Below are positions 49,085 to 59,967 of a DNA stretch of 64,000 nt, piece by piece. Origin of the DNA: Aphidius gifuensis (taxonomy: Eukaryota > Arthropoda > Insecta > Hymenoptera > Braconidae). The stretch covers positions 21,360,154 through 21,424,153 of the forward strand of contig NC_057788.1 in NCBI RefSeq assembly GCF_014905175.1. Direction: 5' to 3'. The notes below the pieces were generated by a model that was not told where the DNA came from, did no database searches, and was given only the letters and a program-made list of their open reading frames with translations. The translations under genes and the position numbers were made by a program. The number at the start of each line of letters is the position of its first letter. The first letter of the stretch is position 1.

Positions 49085-49831
49085 TTAAGGCATGTCCAAC
49101 GCGGAACAAAAATACAGAGAAGTTTTTGAAATTTTGACAGTAGATTATTTATGTAATAATACACAATCCTCAATTTTTTTATAATTTTTTTGTCGGTGGT
49201 TTTTTTTTTAATTAATTAATAAAGTTGAAACTTTTCAAGGAGGTTATACATAGGCTCTTACGGCCAGCCGAGTACATTTCACACAAACCTGGTTAGAAAC
49301 TATATGAAAAAATACAGAGACTATTTCGAAAAACTGATATATTATAAAATGAAAAAAGACGAAAATTTTGAGCCGTACATGAAAAAAGTTTTATCAGTGG
49401 TTTTTTTTTTTAATAAAAATAGACGCAAAAAATAGGAATTTTGATATATTATTGTTGGCATAGTTCAAACATAGAGTAACACAGCTGACAGAAAAAGTTG
49501 CATGTGTGGTCACACAGCCACGTATTGTCGTGATTTCTTCTGCCAGTCTCACTCTATATTCAAGTTGGCCAACATTAAATTTCAAAATAATTTTTAATTT
49601 ATAGTAAATGATATTTTGGATAAATAAACTTAAATAAAATAAGTCAATAAACATTTTATTATGAAATAAGGTCAAATATGGTAAAATAACGTTTTATGAT
49701 TGATTCAAAAAAAAAAAAAAAAATTATTTTTTTGGGGTTGGCATTGCATTTCTTATAATGTAAAAAAGGTAGAAGAGATAGAACATCCTTCCCTCCACAA
49801 CACTCTAAAACCGACGTTGGACATGCCTTAA
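49085..49831. mobile_element. TTAA-flanked element A
   Basis: Flanked by TTAA at 49085-49088 and 49828-49831, with terminal inverted repeats GGCATGTCCAACG and CGTTGGACATGCC just inside. TTAA target duplication is the mark of piggyBac-type transposition; the element has no transposase and would be non-autonomous. It shares its right TTAA with element B. The minus-strand ORF at 49394-49675 is not recognisable. Confidence 0.75.
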
Positions 49832-50387
49832 GGTGGAAAGTAAATAGAATTTCAAACTATACGATTTTCGAATTTTTGGTCCCATATAAAAGCCAGAATA
49901 ATCCTCTATTTTGTTGATTTTTTCAGAATTTCGTACCTCGGTTTTTTTTAGATAATTAATGTCAAAGTTGACAACTTTAACACGTAGGTATAGGGACTGA
50001 ACACATATTTTCTTATAAAGCTCAAAAAGTTTCTATACGATTATTCTCAATTTACTATCAGTTTTCACTTCTTTACAATACGGACCCTCAATTATCATTT
50101 TCTACCTCGGAGTTTAGAAGATATTCAATTATTAGGATCAAAATTTTCTATCATTAGCGGTCATTCTCTTTCTTTTATTCGTCGTTCTGTCTCATGTTTC
50201 TTGGCTATGGTAGTATGTGTGTGTCTATCCAGATAGACTGCATACACACATACTACCAAGAACCTGCTAGTATAGTGAATATATTTTGGACAGAGGGGCA
50301 CTGAAAATATTTTTTATAACCATATGTAGATGCGCACCTTCTCGGACCCAAACTTCGTCCACCGATGGGACTTACTTTCCACCTTAA
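49828..50387. mobile_element. TTAA-flanked element B
   Basis: Ends are GGTGGAAAGTAA (49832) and TTACTTTCCACC (to 50383), flanked by TTAA on each side. Internal sequence (TTTTTGGTCCCATATAAAAG, GTCAAAGTTGACAACTTT, GGCTATGGTAGTATGTGTGT) recurs in element D at 56391-58255, and parts in elements C and E. An internal GATAGACT stretch near 50230 is followed by an inverted copy of TATGGTAGTATGTG. Non-autonomous. Confidence 0.75.
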
Positions 50388-50399
50388 GGCCAAAAAAAA

Positions 50400-50962
50400 A
50401 TCCGACTTCGTTTTTGGGGGCGGTACCATTGCAGCCGAGTTCGTTCCTATCGCAAATTCCCCTATTTTAGTTTTGAGTACCCCCTCCCTCAACATTTTCC
50501 TTCACATTTTCTCTAGGCTTATGGCTATCTAAAATAATGTAGATATTGATTGTTTGGCTATAATTAAGGCTAAGTAACATATCTAACAGTTAAGTAAAAA
50601 ATTTGGCTGGTAAAATAATGTAGATTTTGATTGTTTGGCTACAATTAAGGCTAAGCAAAAAATCTAGCTAAGTAAAAAATCTAGCTAAGGAAAAGATGTA
50701 GCTGAGGGAAAAATTGAGCTGGTAACATTATGTAGATCATGTAGATATTGTGTGTTTGCCTATAATTAAAGCTATAAATAAAAGATCTAGCTAAGTAAAA
50801 AATCTAGCTAAGGAAAAATCTAGCTGAGTAAAAAATTTAGCTAAAAAAAAGATAATATCTATAAGCAATAGCAAAAAAACTAAATTGTTGCAAACTGGAG
50901 GGGGCACAGTAGGGGAAACGATTGGAACAAACTCGGGGTTTTTTTCAGGAACGAAGTCGGAT
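50400..50962. mobile_element. Inverted-end element with CTAGCTAAG repeats
   Basis: The ends ATCCGACTTCGTT (50400) and AACGAAGTCGGAT (to 50962) are inverted. The interior 50530-50870 consists of imperfect repeats of AAAAATCTAGCTAAGTA and GATTGTTTGGCTATAATTAA. The words GAGTTCGTTCCTA at 49065 and 50440, and GGAACGAACTTGG near 51013, show further related pieces around it. Family unknown. Confidence 0.5.
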
Positions 50963-51064
50963 GAACATGCCCCGCCCTCGCAAATTAATCCGGGTATTTC
51001 GTGGAAGCTGGAACGAACTTGGCAATTGCCATTTGGATATTGCCATTTTCAAAAAAAGTCAGAG

Positions 51065-54000
51065 GGGAAAAAGAAAGAGGGGAGTAAGGGTCCCGAGTCT
51101 ATAGAGAGTTCGTTCAGTACCAGACGTCCGATAGCCACCTCGCGTAGAGAAGAAACAAACTAAAAGCTTTGCTTTATACTAAAAAAAAACCTTTCTTGGA
51201 GTATAAAAAAAATTTTTCTGACGTAGTAACTAAGCATTATTACAAGCATTTTACTCATATTATTTATTTACTCAAAATATTAAATAAATAAATAAAACAA
51301 GTGTATAAAATTATTATTTTTTTAATTTAAAGCAAAAAAAAAATTATAATTAAAAAAAAAAACAGTTGGTGCAGCATTGTTGATCCAGTAACACGTGACT
51401 CTATATATTGGACAAAAAAAAAAAAAAAAAGGAGTAATTTGAGTGTCAAATGACATTTATGGATTAGTGAATTATTTAAAAAAATAAAAGAAACAATAGT
51501 GTGTGTTATTAATTTTGAAATAATAGTTGATTAAGTAAAAAAAAAGCGCCATGTTTCACGTATTTGGACCTGTTAAGGGTCTATTGAAGCTCGATGAAGT
51601 ATGCGTTGATAACAATGTATTTAGACTGCATTATAAAGCAACATTTATAATGTTATTAACATTTTCATTATTAGTAACATCAAGACAATATATTGGTGAT
51701 CCAATTGATTGTGTTGTTGAAGGTGTACCACAAAATGTAATGGATACATATTGTTGGATATATTCAACATTTACAATACCAAATAGAGTTAATGGTGAAA
51801 TTGGTAAAAGTATTGCACATCCTGGTGTACATGGAAATGTTGAAGGAGAAGATGAAGTTAAATATCATAAGTATTATCAATGGGTATGCTTTTGTTTATT
51901 TTTCCAAGCAATGTTATTTTATGTACCACGTTATTTATGGAAATCATGGGAAGGTGGTAGAATGAAATCACTTGTAATGGATTTAAATTGTCCAGTTGTC
52001 AGTGAATCATGTCAAATTGAACGTCGTGGTTTATTAGTTGATTATTTTCGTGCAAATTTACATCAGCAAAATTTTTATGCATATAGATTTTTTTTTTGTG
52101 AAATATTAAATTTTATAAATGTATTTGGACAAATATATTTGATGGATGTATTTTTGGGTGGTGAATTTACAACATATGGAAGAGATGTATTATGGTTTTC
52201 TGAAATGGAACCAGAAGATAGATCAGATCCAATGGCTCGAGTATTTCCAAAAGTAACTAAATGTACATTCCATAAATATGGTCCATCTGGTACTGTACAA
52301 AAATTTGATGGTCTTTGTGTATTACCATTAAATATTGTTAATGAAAAAATATATGTATTTTTATGGTTTTGGTTTATTGCATTAACAATATTAAGTGGTT
52401 TAAGTTTAATATACCGTATGGTTGTTGTTGCTTGGCCAAGCCTTCGTCTTTTTTTATTACGCACAAGATCACGTTTATCAGGACAACACGAAGTTGAAGC
52501 AATTGCTGATAGATTCCAAATCGGTGATTGGTTTGTACTTTATCAACTTGGAAAAAATATTAATCCACTTATATACAAAGATCTTGTATCTGATTTGGCA
52601 ACAAGTTTCGAGGGAAAACAACTAATTTAAAATCAACATTATTTCTATTCAAACTACAACAACAAAAACAACAACGACAATAATGATACTAATTATGTAA
52701 GAATATAATTAATACAACGATACTTCATTTTATTTACAAAAGGATATTGTGCTGACACAATAAAACATTTAATTTTTTATTTAAAAAAAAAAAACTCAAA
52801 ACACACACATTATTTCAATTGTGTGTAAAATATAAATGAGCTCATCGATCAGTGTCGATCGGTATGTATAAATCGATTAGAGTCGACAATTTAAATCTAC
52901 AATACATATAATTATTTATTTTGTTTTTTTTCTATTCAATTTTTTTTAATACTAAAAAGTTCTTTTTTTTTTTTAATGATGGTCAATTCATCTTATGATA
53001 AATATTTTTGGAAAAAATAAATAAATAATTATATACACGTGTTGAAAATAAAGACACAAATATATTTTGACAAAATATAAATCTTTGAATGATAAGAGAA
53101 AAGATTAGTCGACTCTAATTGTGTTATAAATGGCGAACGGTATTATCCTTTTTTTTTTTTTTCTATTAGTGCATTGTAATGAGATTTTTTTTTTGTTGTA
53201 AAAATTTAATCTTTATTAAAATTTTTGCCTAAAGTTATCCTCCCACTCAGCAGTTGAATCTAATCCTTATTGTCATTAACTCTCTCACGCTGCTGCTGCT
53301 GCTGCTGCCTTTTTTTTCATAAAAATTTAAATAACATGTGGCTGAATCATTGACGATTTATTCGCATAAATATACATTGTCTGTGTTAAGATTATATTAA
53401 GATTATATTAATATTGTATTAAGATTATAATAGTAGATATTTCAAGGTTAAAATTTATAATCTTAACAAGATTAAAAAATAATGCAGCTAATTTTGTTTA
53501 TAATAACTATTGTTGTATACCGTTCGTCTAATAGTGTTACTTTTCTTGTTAACAATTATAATTGTATAAAAAATAGGAAATCTCTCCTTTTAGATTATAT
53601 ACATATATAAATATTAAAATTTGTAGATATTCATAATTTAAAATATTTCTGCAATTGTAATCGTTTATTCTACGATAACAGAAAAGAGACCAAACGCTAT
53701 TATTGTCAATTGATCAGTATGTTGATGCGATTTATTTTCTTTTTTTTTTTTTTTATAATGGTTACTTAATTACAAACAATCAACAACAACATATTATTAT
53801 TGCCATATCTTTTTCTAAAATATGCTTAAATGTATTTCATTTTTAATTGAAACAAAAAAACAAAAAAGATTGTAACGAAGAAAGAAATTTAATTTGACAA
53901 AACGCCTTATTTTTTACATGTCAATTAATAATAAAAATAATTATATTCTTTGTTTATTGTCGATTATACGTTTTTTTTTTTATTATTATTAATTTCGTCG

Positions 54001-54935
54001 TTGATATGATAAACAATCTTGCAAAAAATGAAAAATAAAAAAATTGTAAAATGTTTTTTGCTTAAGACTGCCAAACAAATTGAATGTCTCAATTTTAATT
54101 ATGCCTGTTTGTAGATATTTCTTGTAAAAGAAAAAAAAAAAAAAATATTAAAATTGTTAAAAGTGAATTGTAAATAATTTACCAATTTGCCTTGTCTCGC
54201 CTTTTTTTTATAAACAAAAAATTGCATATTGAAAATAAACGTATCAATAAATCAATAAATTGTAATTAAAAAAAATAATTATATAAAATTGATAATATAC
54301 ATTGACGAAAGTATATAAATTAAATAATAGATGATATATTTGAGGTAATTCATTGGCGTTATCACTCATTATTATACATAAAAGATAAATAAAAAAAAAA
54401 AAAATTTGTGTGATAAAATCGAAGACAATAAATCATGTGTGTTTTGATAAAAAAAATAATCTATAATTACATAAAAAAAAAATTGTAAAATTATTCTTGC
54501 TTGAAATAGAACTGTCAAACAAATTGAATATTACAATTATTATTGAATTTTAATTATGCTTGTTTGTAGATATTTCTTTTGTAATAAAAACAACAACGAC
54601 AATAATATAATTAAAAATGAAAACAGAATTAAAAAAAATAAGTAAGAATTACATATCCAAGTTTAGAAAATCTTTGATAATTGATAATATGTATGTCAAC
54701 TAAAAAATAATAAATGGATTGTATTTTTTTTTTTTTTTTTTACGTCAACTCATTCAGTAAATAAATAAACAAATAATTAAAAAAAAAAACAAATTAAACA
54801 ATAAAAATGATATGAAAATGTAATGAAATTCATAAAAAAAAATATTTCAACTAAAATTGTAACAAAAATAATTTGTAAATTAATAAATTTATTTTAAAAA
54901 AACTAATAAATAAAATTGTTTGAGTCGTTTTACTA
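51065..54935. repeat. Segmental duplication, copy 2 (with Inx2-B)
   Basis: Partner of 34985-39130. Similarity is very high in the 5' UTR and coding exon and slightly lower in the 3' part. A block near 54040-54130 is duplicated again at 54479-54590 inside this copy only. Confidence 0.93.
51551..52630 (+). CDS. inx2: Innexin Inx2 (copy B), single coding exon
   Basis: A gap-junction subunit of 359 residues, the same length as copy A, with no gaps and 24 differing residues by hand count (about 93% identity). All four loop cysteines, the YYQWV signature and the four membrane segments are intact. Differences cluster at the N-terminus (D3H, S7P), in TM1 (residues 32-37: four changes) and in the cytoplasmic tail after residue 294. 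The N-terminal helix and TM1 line the pore in innexin structures, so gating could differ; this is inference. The reading frame is unbroken, so selection probably still maintains it. ATG context is GCGCCATGT, as in copy A. Confidence 0.93.
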   Translation: MFHVFGPVKGLLKLDEVCVDNNVFRLHYKATFIMLLTFSLLVTSRQYIGDPIDCVVEGVPQNVMDTYCWIYSTFTIPNRVNGEIGKSIAHPGVHGNVEGEDEVKYHKYYQWVCFCLFFQAMLFYVPRYLWKSWEGGRMKSLVMDLNCPVVSESCQIERRGLLVDYFRANLHQQNFYAYRFFFCEILNFINVFGQIYLMDVFLGGEFTTYGRDVLWFSEMEPEDRSDPMARVFPKVTKCTFHKYGPSGTVQKFDGLCVLPLNIVNEKIYVFLWFWFIALTILSGLSLIYRMVVVAWPSLRLFLLRTRSRLSGQHEVEAIADRFQIGDWFVLYQLGKNINPLIYKDLVSDLATSFEGKQLI

Positions 54936-55035
54936 TAAATATTAATTCTTATTTTTAGATAATTTAAATGAATTTTCAGGTTGTCAATTTACCGATTTCC
55001 GGTTGAATCCCGATAATATTTTTCGTTTTGAAAAT
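52631..55035 (+). other. inx2: Inx2-B 3' UTR and flank
   Basis: Mirrors the 3' region of copy A, including the inverted pairs ATTAGAGTCGAC/GTCGACTCTAAT (near 52876 and 53107) and CGAACGGTAT/ATACCGTTCG (near 53131 and 53516), with small indels. Similarity to copy A fades near 54935. No coding sequence. Confidence 0.5.
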
Positions 55036-55063
55036 ATCACGACTCAAGCAGTACAATATTTTT

Positions 55064-55163
55064 GTCACTAGGGACAGTGGGAATAATGTGTGAATTTCCA
55101 AAAATTGCACTACCCCTCCGACGCTTTGGAAATTCAAACATTATTCCCACTGCCCTTGTGACA
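55064..55163. mobile_element. 100-bp palindromic MITE
   Basis: The left half GTCACTAGGGACAGTGGGAA and onward pairs with TTCCCACTGCCCTTGTGAC at the right end. The stem is about 40 bp with few mismatches and the loop is about 20 bases. It interrupts sequence that matches the Inx7 upstream region. As RNA it would form a long hairpin, so small-RNA production is possible but unproven. Confidence 0.7.
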
Positions 55164-55802
55164 TAAAAAAAATAATACCGAAAAAAAAAAAAAAAATGAA
55201 AGCGCAAAAACACTACCGAGTCTAATATACATCAAATATCATCCCTCGCTAATTTTTAAAAATTTATTTAAAATATGATTATGACGATAAAAATAAATGA
55301 TTTTTATAATTTAAAATTCTATTCTATCAAGCTTTGCTATAAAATAAAAACAAATTATTTAATCGTTTATTTTATTTTTAATAATTAAATGAATTTTTCG
55401 ACTGTGCGTTTTTACGTTTAAGGACAGAAAATTTTTTATCTCTCTCACACTTTCTTATTACTCGCTATATCTTTCTCTCTCTACTTCTTTATAATTTATT
55501 AATATCAAGAGATTCTTTTGTTTTTTTGGTAACAACTTTTTGTGAAGTACGTGTCGAACTCAAAACAAATGTGTAAATGTGTCAAAGTTACAAAACAATA
55601 ATTTTGAGGCTGGATCTATTAAATTTGATATGACCAAATGACTTCACAAAAAGATGTGATATCACAACAAAAAAAAAAAAACAAAGTTTTTTTCTACAAA
55701 AAAGAGTCAAGTGTTCCAAATTGTCACTATAATTGTAAGTATATTAATTTGGATATGACACTAAAAATTCAAGAAAGAAATATATATTTTTGGAGCATGT
55801 AA

Positions 55803-56394
55803 TTAAGGCTGCTTGTAAATAATTGAATTTCTACTCGATTTTTTTTTAATTAGGCTTATTTTTTAAATGAAATAATTATCTATGTTGACAATTTATATCA
55901 ATTTTTTTTGCCTCGGCTTTTTTTAGATGATGAATGTCAAAGTTGACAACTTTTATACACGAGAATAGGGCGAAACAATTTTTTTTTTCTTAAACAGCAT
56001 ATAGTAGATTTGTCGTCTACTCGAAAACTTATTTTTTTCTATCAAATTGTAGATAAGAAAAAAACTAATATAATTTGTAAAAATAAGTTATGTTTGCCAC
56101 GGATTTTAAAAGTTATTCAAGTTTAAAAAAAAAATATATTTGCTTTCTCGCGGCAAGTGATGCACACAGACGTGACACACACAAGCATATAATGTAGCAG
56201 TGTACTGTACTTGCTTGCTAGCAGTAGTGTTAGTGTCTGTCTGTATATGCACGGACACACTCAAAAGCCAATTTTCGAGACAGACGCGCAACAAAATTTC
56301 GGGTACCCGGGCATAAAATCTAGCAGCGTTACGACATACGTGCCCCTCAAACTACAAGTATTAGTTCGACTATGACTTTGACAAACAGCCTTAA
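55803..56394. mobile_element. TTAA-flanked element C
   Basis: TTAA at 55803-55806 and 56391-56394, with inner ends GGCTGCTTGTAAAT and an imperfect inverted partner TTGACAAACAGCC. Internal words (ATGTCAAAGTTGACAACTTT and GCCACGGATTTTAAAAGTTA) are shared with elements B, D and E. It directly abuts element D, sharing one TTAA, as A abuts B. Confidence 0.65.
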
Positions 56395-56678
56395 GGTTGA
56401 ATGTAAATAGAATTTCTAACTATACGATTTTTGAATTTTTGGTCCCATATAAAAGCCAGAATAATTATCTATTTTGTTGAATTTTTTCAGAATTTTACAC
56501 AACGTTATTTTTTAGATAATTAATGTCAAAGTTGACAACTTTAACACGTAGGTATAGAGACTGAACACATATTTTCTTCTCTAGCTCAAAAAGTTTCTAT
56601 ACGATTTTACTCAATTTACTATCAGTTTGTACTTCTTTACAATACGAATTTTTTAAGCCCTCAATGATCATTTTCTAC

Positions 56679-58128
56679 CTGAGTAGAAATTCAGGTCAGG
56701 TTCGGATCAAGCCCTGATCAGGCTTGCCTGATTTCAAATCCAATCTGGATCCAGATACTGGATCCGAACCTGATCAGGATGTAACGCTTTTTCGTAAGGT
56801 TCGGATCCAGAATGGATCAGGATACCTGATCAGGCTGTGGTAAAGATACATGATCCATAATGGATCCAGATTCCGGATCGAAACTGGATCAGGATACATG
56901 ATTTATTCAAAAAAAAAAAAAAAAAATTAATAATTTCAAATTTATTTATTTTTTTTAATTTGAAAACTAACGCTTAACAGAATACAGATAAACTTTATTA
57001 TTACAAACTGACCTAATTGATAATTTCCCTAACTAATTATTGCTACGACCGGGGTTCGAACCCTTCGACACGGGATTACAACGCTAGTACTTGACACGCT
57101 CGGCCATTGAGGCATTCGATAATTCGTACTAACATAACTTTTTGTCCTCATAGGTTCTAAAAATTGCCTGGTCAGGATAGCATCAGGCCATCTCTATTTT
57201 ATCCTTAATAGGGATAGCCTGATCCATTCTGGAACAAGGCTGGATCAAGAAAAAATTATTTGAAAAAAAAATAAATTCAATATTCTTTTCTTGATCCAGT
57301 CTTGATCCAGAATGGATCAGGCTATCCCTATTAAGGATAAAATACAGATAGCCTGATGCTATCCTGATCAGGCAATTTGTAAAATTCAAAGACGCAAATT
57401 TGATACTTGTTTCTTTATCCATTTTGGATCCAGCTAGCCTTACTCTATCCTTAATAGAGTAGCCTGATCCATTCTGGATCGAATCTTGATCAAGAAAAAT
57501 TATTTGAAAAAAAAATGAATTCAATAATTTTTTCTTGATCAAGATTTGATCCAGAATGGATCAGGCTACTCTATTAAGGATAAAATACAGATAGCCTGAT
57601 GCTATCCTGATCAGGCAATTTGTAAAATTCAAAGACGCAAATTTGATACTTTTTTCTTTATCCATTTTGGATCCAGCTAGCCTTACTCTATCCTTAATAG
57701 GGATAGCCTGATCCATTCTGGATCAAATCTTGATCAAGAAAAAATTTTAAATTTATTTTTTTTTCAAATAATTTTTTCTTGATCAAGATTTGATCTAGAA
57801 TGGATCAGGCTACTCTATTAAGGATAAAATACAGATAGCCTGATGCTATATTGATCAGGCCATTCCTACTCTATCTTTAATAGAGATAGCCTGATCCAGC
57901 CCGGATCAGGATTTGATCAAGATGAAATTATTTAAAAATTAAATAAATTTAATACATCTTGATCAAGTCTTCCGTCGGATCAGGCTATCCCTATTAAGGA
58001 AAAGATGTAGGTGCCTGATCCAGGCTTGATCAGGATGTGATAGAGTTACTTGAATAGGGATAGCCTTACGATATCCTGATCAGGCCTGGATCAGAGTTCA
58101 GGCTATCCTGAACAAGTTTCTACTCGGG
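56679..58128. mobile_element. Element F, GATC-rich inverted-repeat element
   Basis: Inserted into element D with a TAC target duplication (56676-56678 and 58129-58131); element B, C and E relatives show the empty site. Ends are CTGAGTAGAAATTCAGG and, inverted, CCCGAGTAGAAACTTG. The interior is made of dozens of variants of CCTGATCAGG and TGGATCAGGAT in both orientations. A block (GCCTGATGCTATCCTGATCA and onward) repeats 243 bp apart at 57352 and 57595. A tRNA-like stretch lies at 57045-57115. The minus-strand ORF 57183-57542 is repeat-derived. The family is not recognised; a 3-bp duplication is compatible with PIF/Harbinger- or CACTA-type transposition. Confidence 0.7.
57045..57115 (-). other. 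tRNA-like sequence within element F
   Basis: On the minus strand, TGGCCGAGCG (box A of Leu/Ser-type tRNAs) is followed about 40 bases later by GGGTTCGAACCC (box B and T-loop). The acceptor stem pairs poorly (about four of seven), so this is probably a tRNA-derived SINE fragment or pseudo-tRNA rather than a working tRNA. It could still promote RNA polymerase III transcription of the repeat-rich element. Confidence 0.55.
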
Positions 58129-58314
58129 TACAACGGATTTTAAAAGATATTCAATTATTAGAATAAAAATTTTCTATCATTAGCGGTCATTCTTTTTCTT
58201 TTATTCGTCATGCTGTCTCATGTTTCTTGGCTATGGTAGTATGTGTGTGTCTATCCTGTCTCTTTTTTTTTTTCATGTAGTATTCCAATGTCACTACAAA
58301 GTAACATCTTTTGC

Positions 58315-58780
58315 CGAGGGGCTATTCATCGCCAGAATTAGTGACACCACGACTACGAAATGTAGTCAAGAAACACAAGTATACTACACTTACTACACTT
58401 TATACATAACTACAATGACTACACCAACAAAATATGATGACTACACTATTTACTACATTTCAACTATATTTTTTAAGTTTTTTATTAAGTTTAAGAATAT
58501 TTCTTTTCACGTTTCTCCACGTTAGTATTTTTCGGAGAAAAAAATTCTCTCCTCATTTCTCCGCATCGGTCAACATGGGAAAAAATCGGAGTAATCACGG
58601 AGAAATTCAAAGTAATCGCAAAGAAATTCGGAAAAATATTTTCACAAAAGTTGTAGTGAAAAAAGTACAAATATTACATAACTAAACGTGACTACACCTT
58701 GACTACATGCTATATAGTATACTACACCATGACTATACACTCAGAATGACACCATGACTACACCAATGAATAGCCCCTCG
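58315..58780. mobile_element. hAT-like MITE, 466 bp, inside innexin exon
   Basis: Terminal inverted repeats are CGAGGGGCTATTCAT and ATGAATAGCCCCTCG. Flanking 8-bp duplications TCTTTTGC lie at 58307-58314 and 58781-58788, within the former exon 2 of the innexin. The interior is rich in GACTACACC-type words. The CGAGGGG terminus and 8-bp duplication match the element at 17908-18603, so both probably use the same transposase source. ORFs at 58220-58525 and 58434-58685 run through it by chance. Confidence 0.88.
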
Positions 58781-59273
58781 TCTTTTGCTTTATTTGTGGC
58801 AACATTTTGGTTATTTGCACAAGAATTTTATGAACAACCAATTATGTAAGTTTAAAAATAGTTATTATTTTCTTTTTTTTATTATTATTATTATTTATAT
58901 AAACTAATTAAAAAAATAAAACTAATTAATATTTACCCTTGTTTAAATCTTTTATATTTTCAAGTATTATTAATCTTGCTCAGTATGACATTTTAATTCA
59001 GCATCTAATAGCTGTGCGTTCTTCTATATTATAGGTGCACGGGTGATTCAAATGAAATGAACAATCGTGCAATTGCAGCTTATTGCTTTGAAATTTGGGC
59101 ATCTAAACAAGGAGTAAATGTTGAGCCACACCAAGCTTGGGTTAAATTTTATATAGATGGGTACCTTTCACTATACTAATTCAATGTGGTATTTTTATTG
59201 TTACTCATATGATATGGAAAAAACTTGAAGGTATGATAATATATCAAATCGATAACACAAGAAAAAAAAAATA

Positions 59274-59560
59274 ATATTTTCCTCACTGAGGCATTTTTTT
59301 TACTACTTTTTTCCACGCGTTTGCGGTGGTAAAGTAAACTATTATCTCACTCTCCGCTTCACACGTCTTTTTCACTTTACCGTGCGTAACTTTCATTTTA
59401 CCGGAAGCGTAACTTTCATTTTACCGTAAAAATCATTTTACCGGAAGTTTCGGTTAAAGTGAAAAAGACGTGTACAGCGAAAAGTGAGATAATAATTCAC
59501 TTTACCACAACAAACGCGTTTAAAAAAGTAGACAAAAAATGCCCACGTGAGGAAAAATAT
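59274..59560. mobile_element. Foldback MITE in intron of decayed innexin
   Basis: Arms of about 100 bp: ATATTTTCCTCACTGAGGCA at the left pairs with TGCCCACGTGAGGAAAAATA at the right. Inner words such as GACGTGT/ACACGTC and GTGAGATAATA/TATTATCTCAC continue the stem, and CATTTTACCG repeats fill the centre. A separate small hairpin (AGGGGGTTAAGTAG with CTACTTTACCCCCT) follows at 59570-59613. Confidence 0.8.
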
Positions 59561-59967
59561 ATGTGAGATTAGGGGGTTAAGTAGAATTTCATCAAACACT
59601 ACTTTACCCCCTAGTATCACAATATACTAATATGTTTTATACAGGTGGTCGCATGAAAAATTTGACATTCCAATTAAATATGCCACTTCTATCAATAAAA
59701 AGAGAACTTGATAAAAAAATCAAGTTAATAAAACAAGACTTTATTGATAATATTCAAATCAAAAAATGGGGATATTATCTAGCACTTTGCAAATCATTAA
59801 ATTTGATTAATATCTTTTTGAATATCTATGGAACAAACATCTTGCTGAATTACAAATTTCATCGTCTAGGATTGAGCATTCTCTTTGAGACAACTGAAGC
59901 TGGCTGTATTTGTATTACCTTCAAAAAAATATGCATAATTTTTCGTGTTTTCTATGAGATCTTTTTA

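Larger units (their letters stand above)
56391..58255. mobile_element. Element D, a B-like copy split by element F
   Basis: The left part 56395-56678 and right part 58132-58255 together match element B (GGTCCCATATAAAAGCCAGA; GTTTCTTGGCTATGGTAGTA). Element F lies between them. The right end of D is missing: the B-like sequence stops at TCTATCC near 58256 and runs into the splice-acceptor tract of the decayed innexin. So D lies in or upstream of that gene's first intron. Confidence 0.7.

Noticed and set aside
34985..55000. Innexin duplicates considered as integrated polydnavirus (vinnexin) genes
   Set aside because: Inx7 has ordinary introns, the Inx2 copies lie in a chromosomal segmental duplication with long 3' regions, and no other viral genes or excision motifs are seen.
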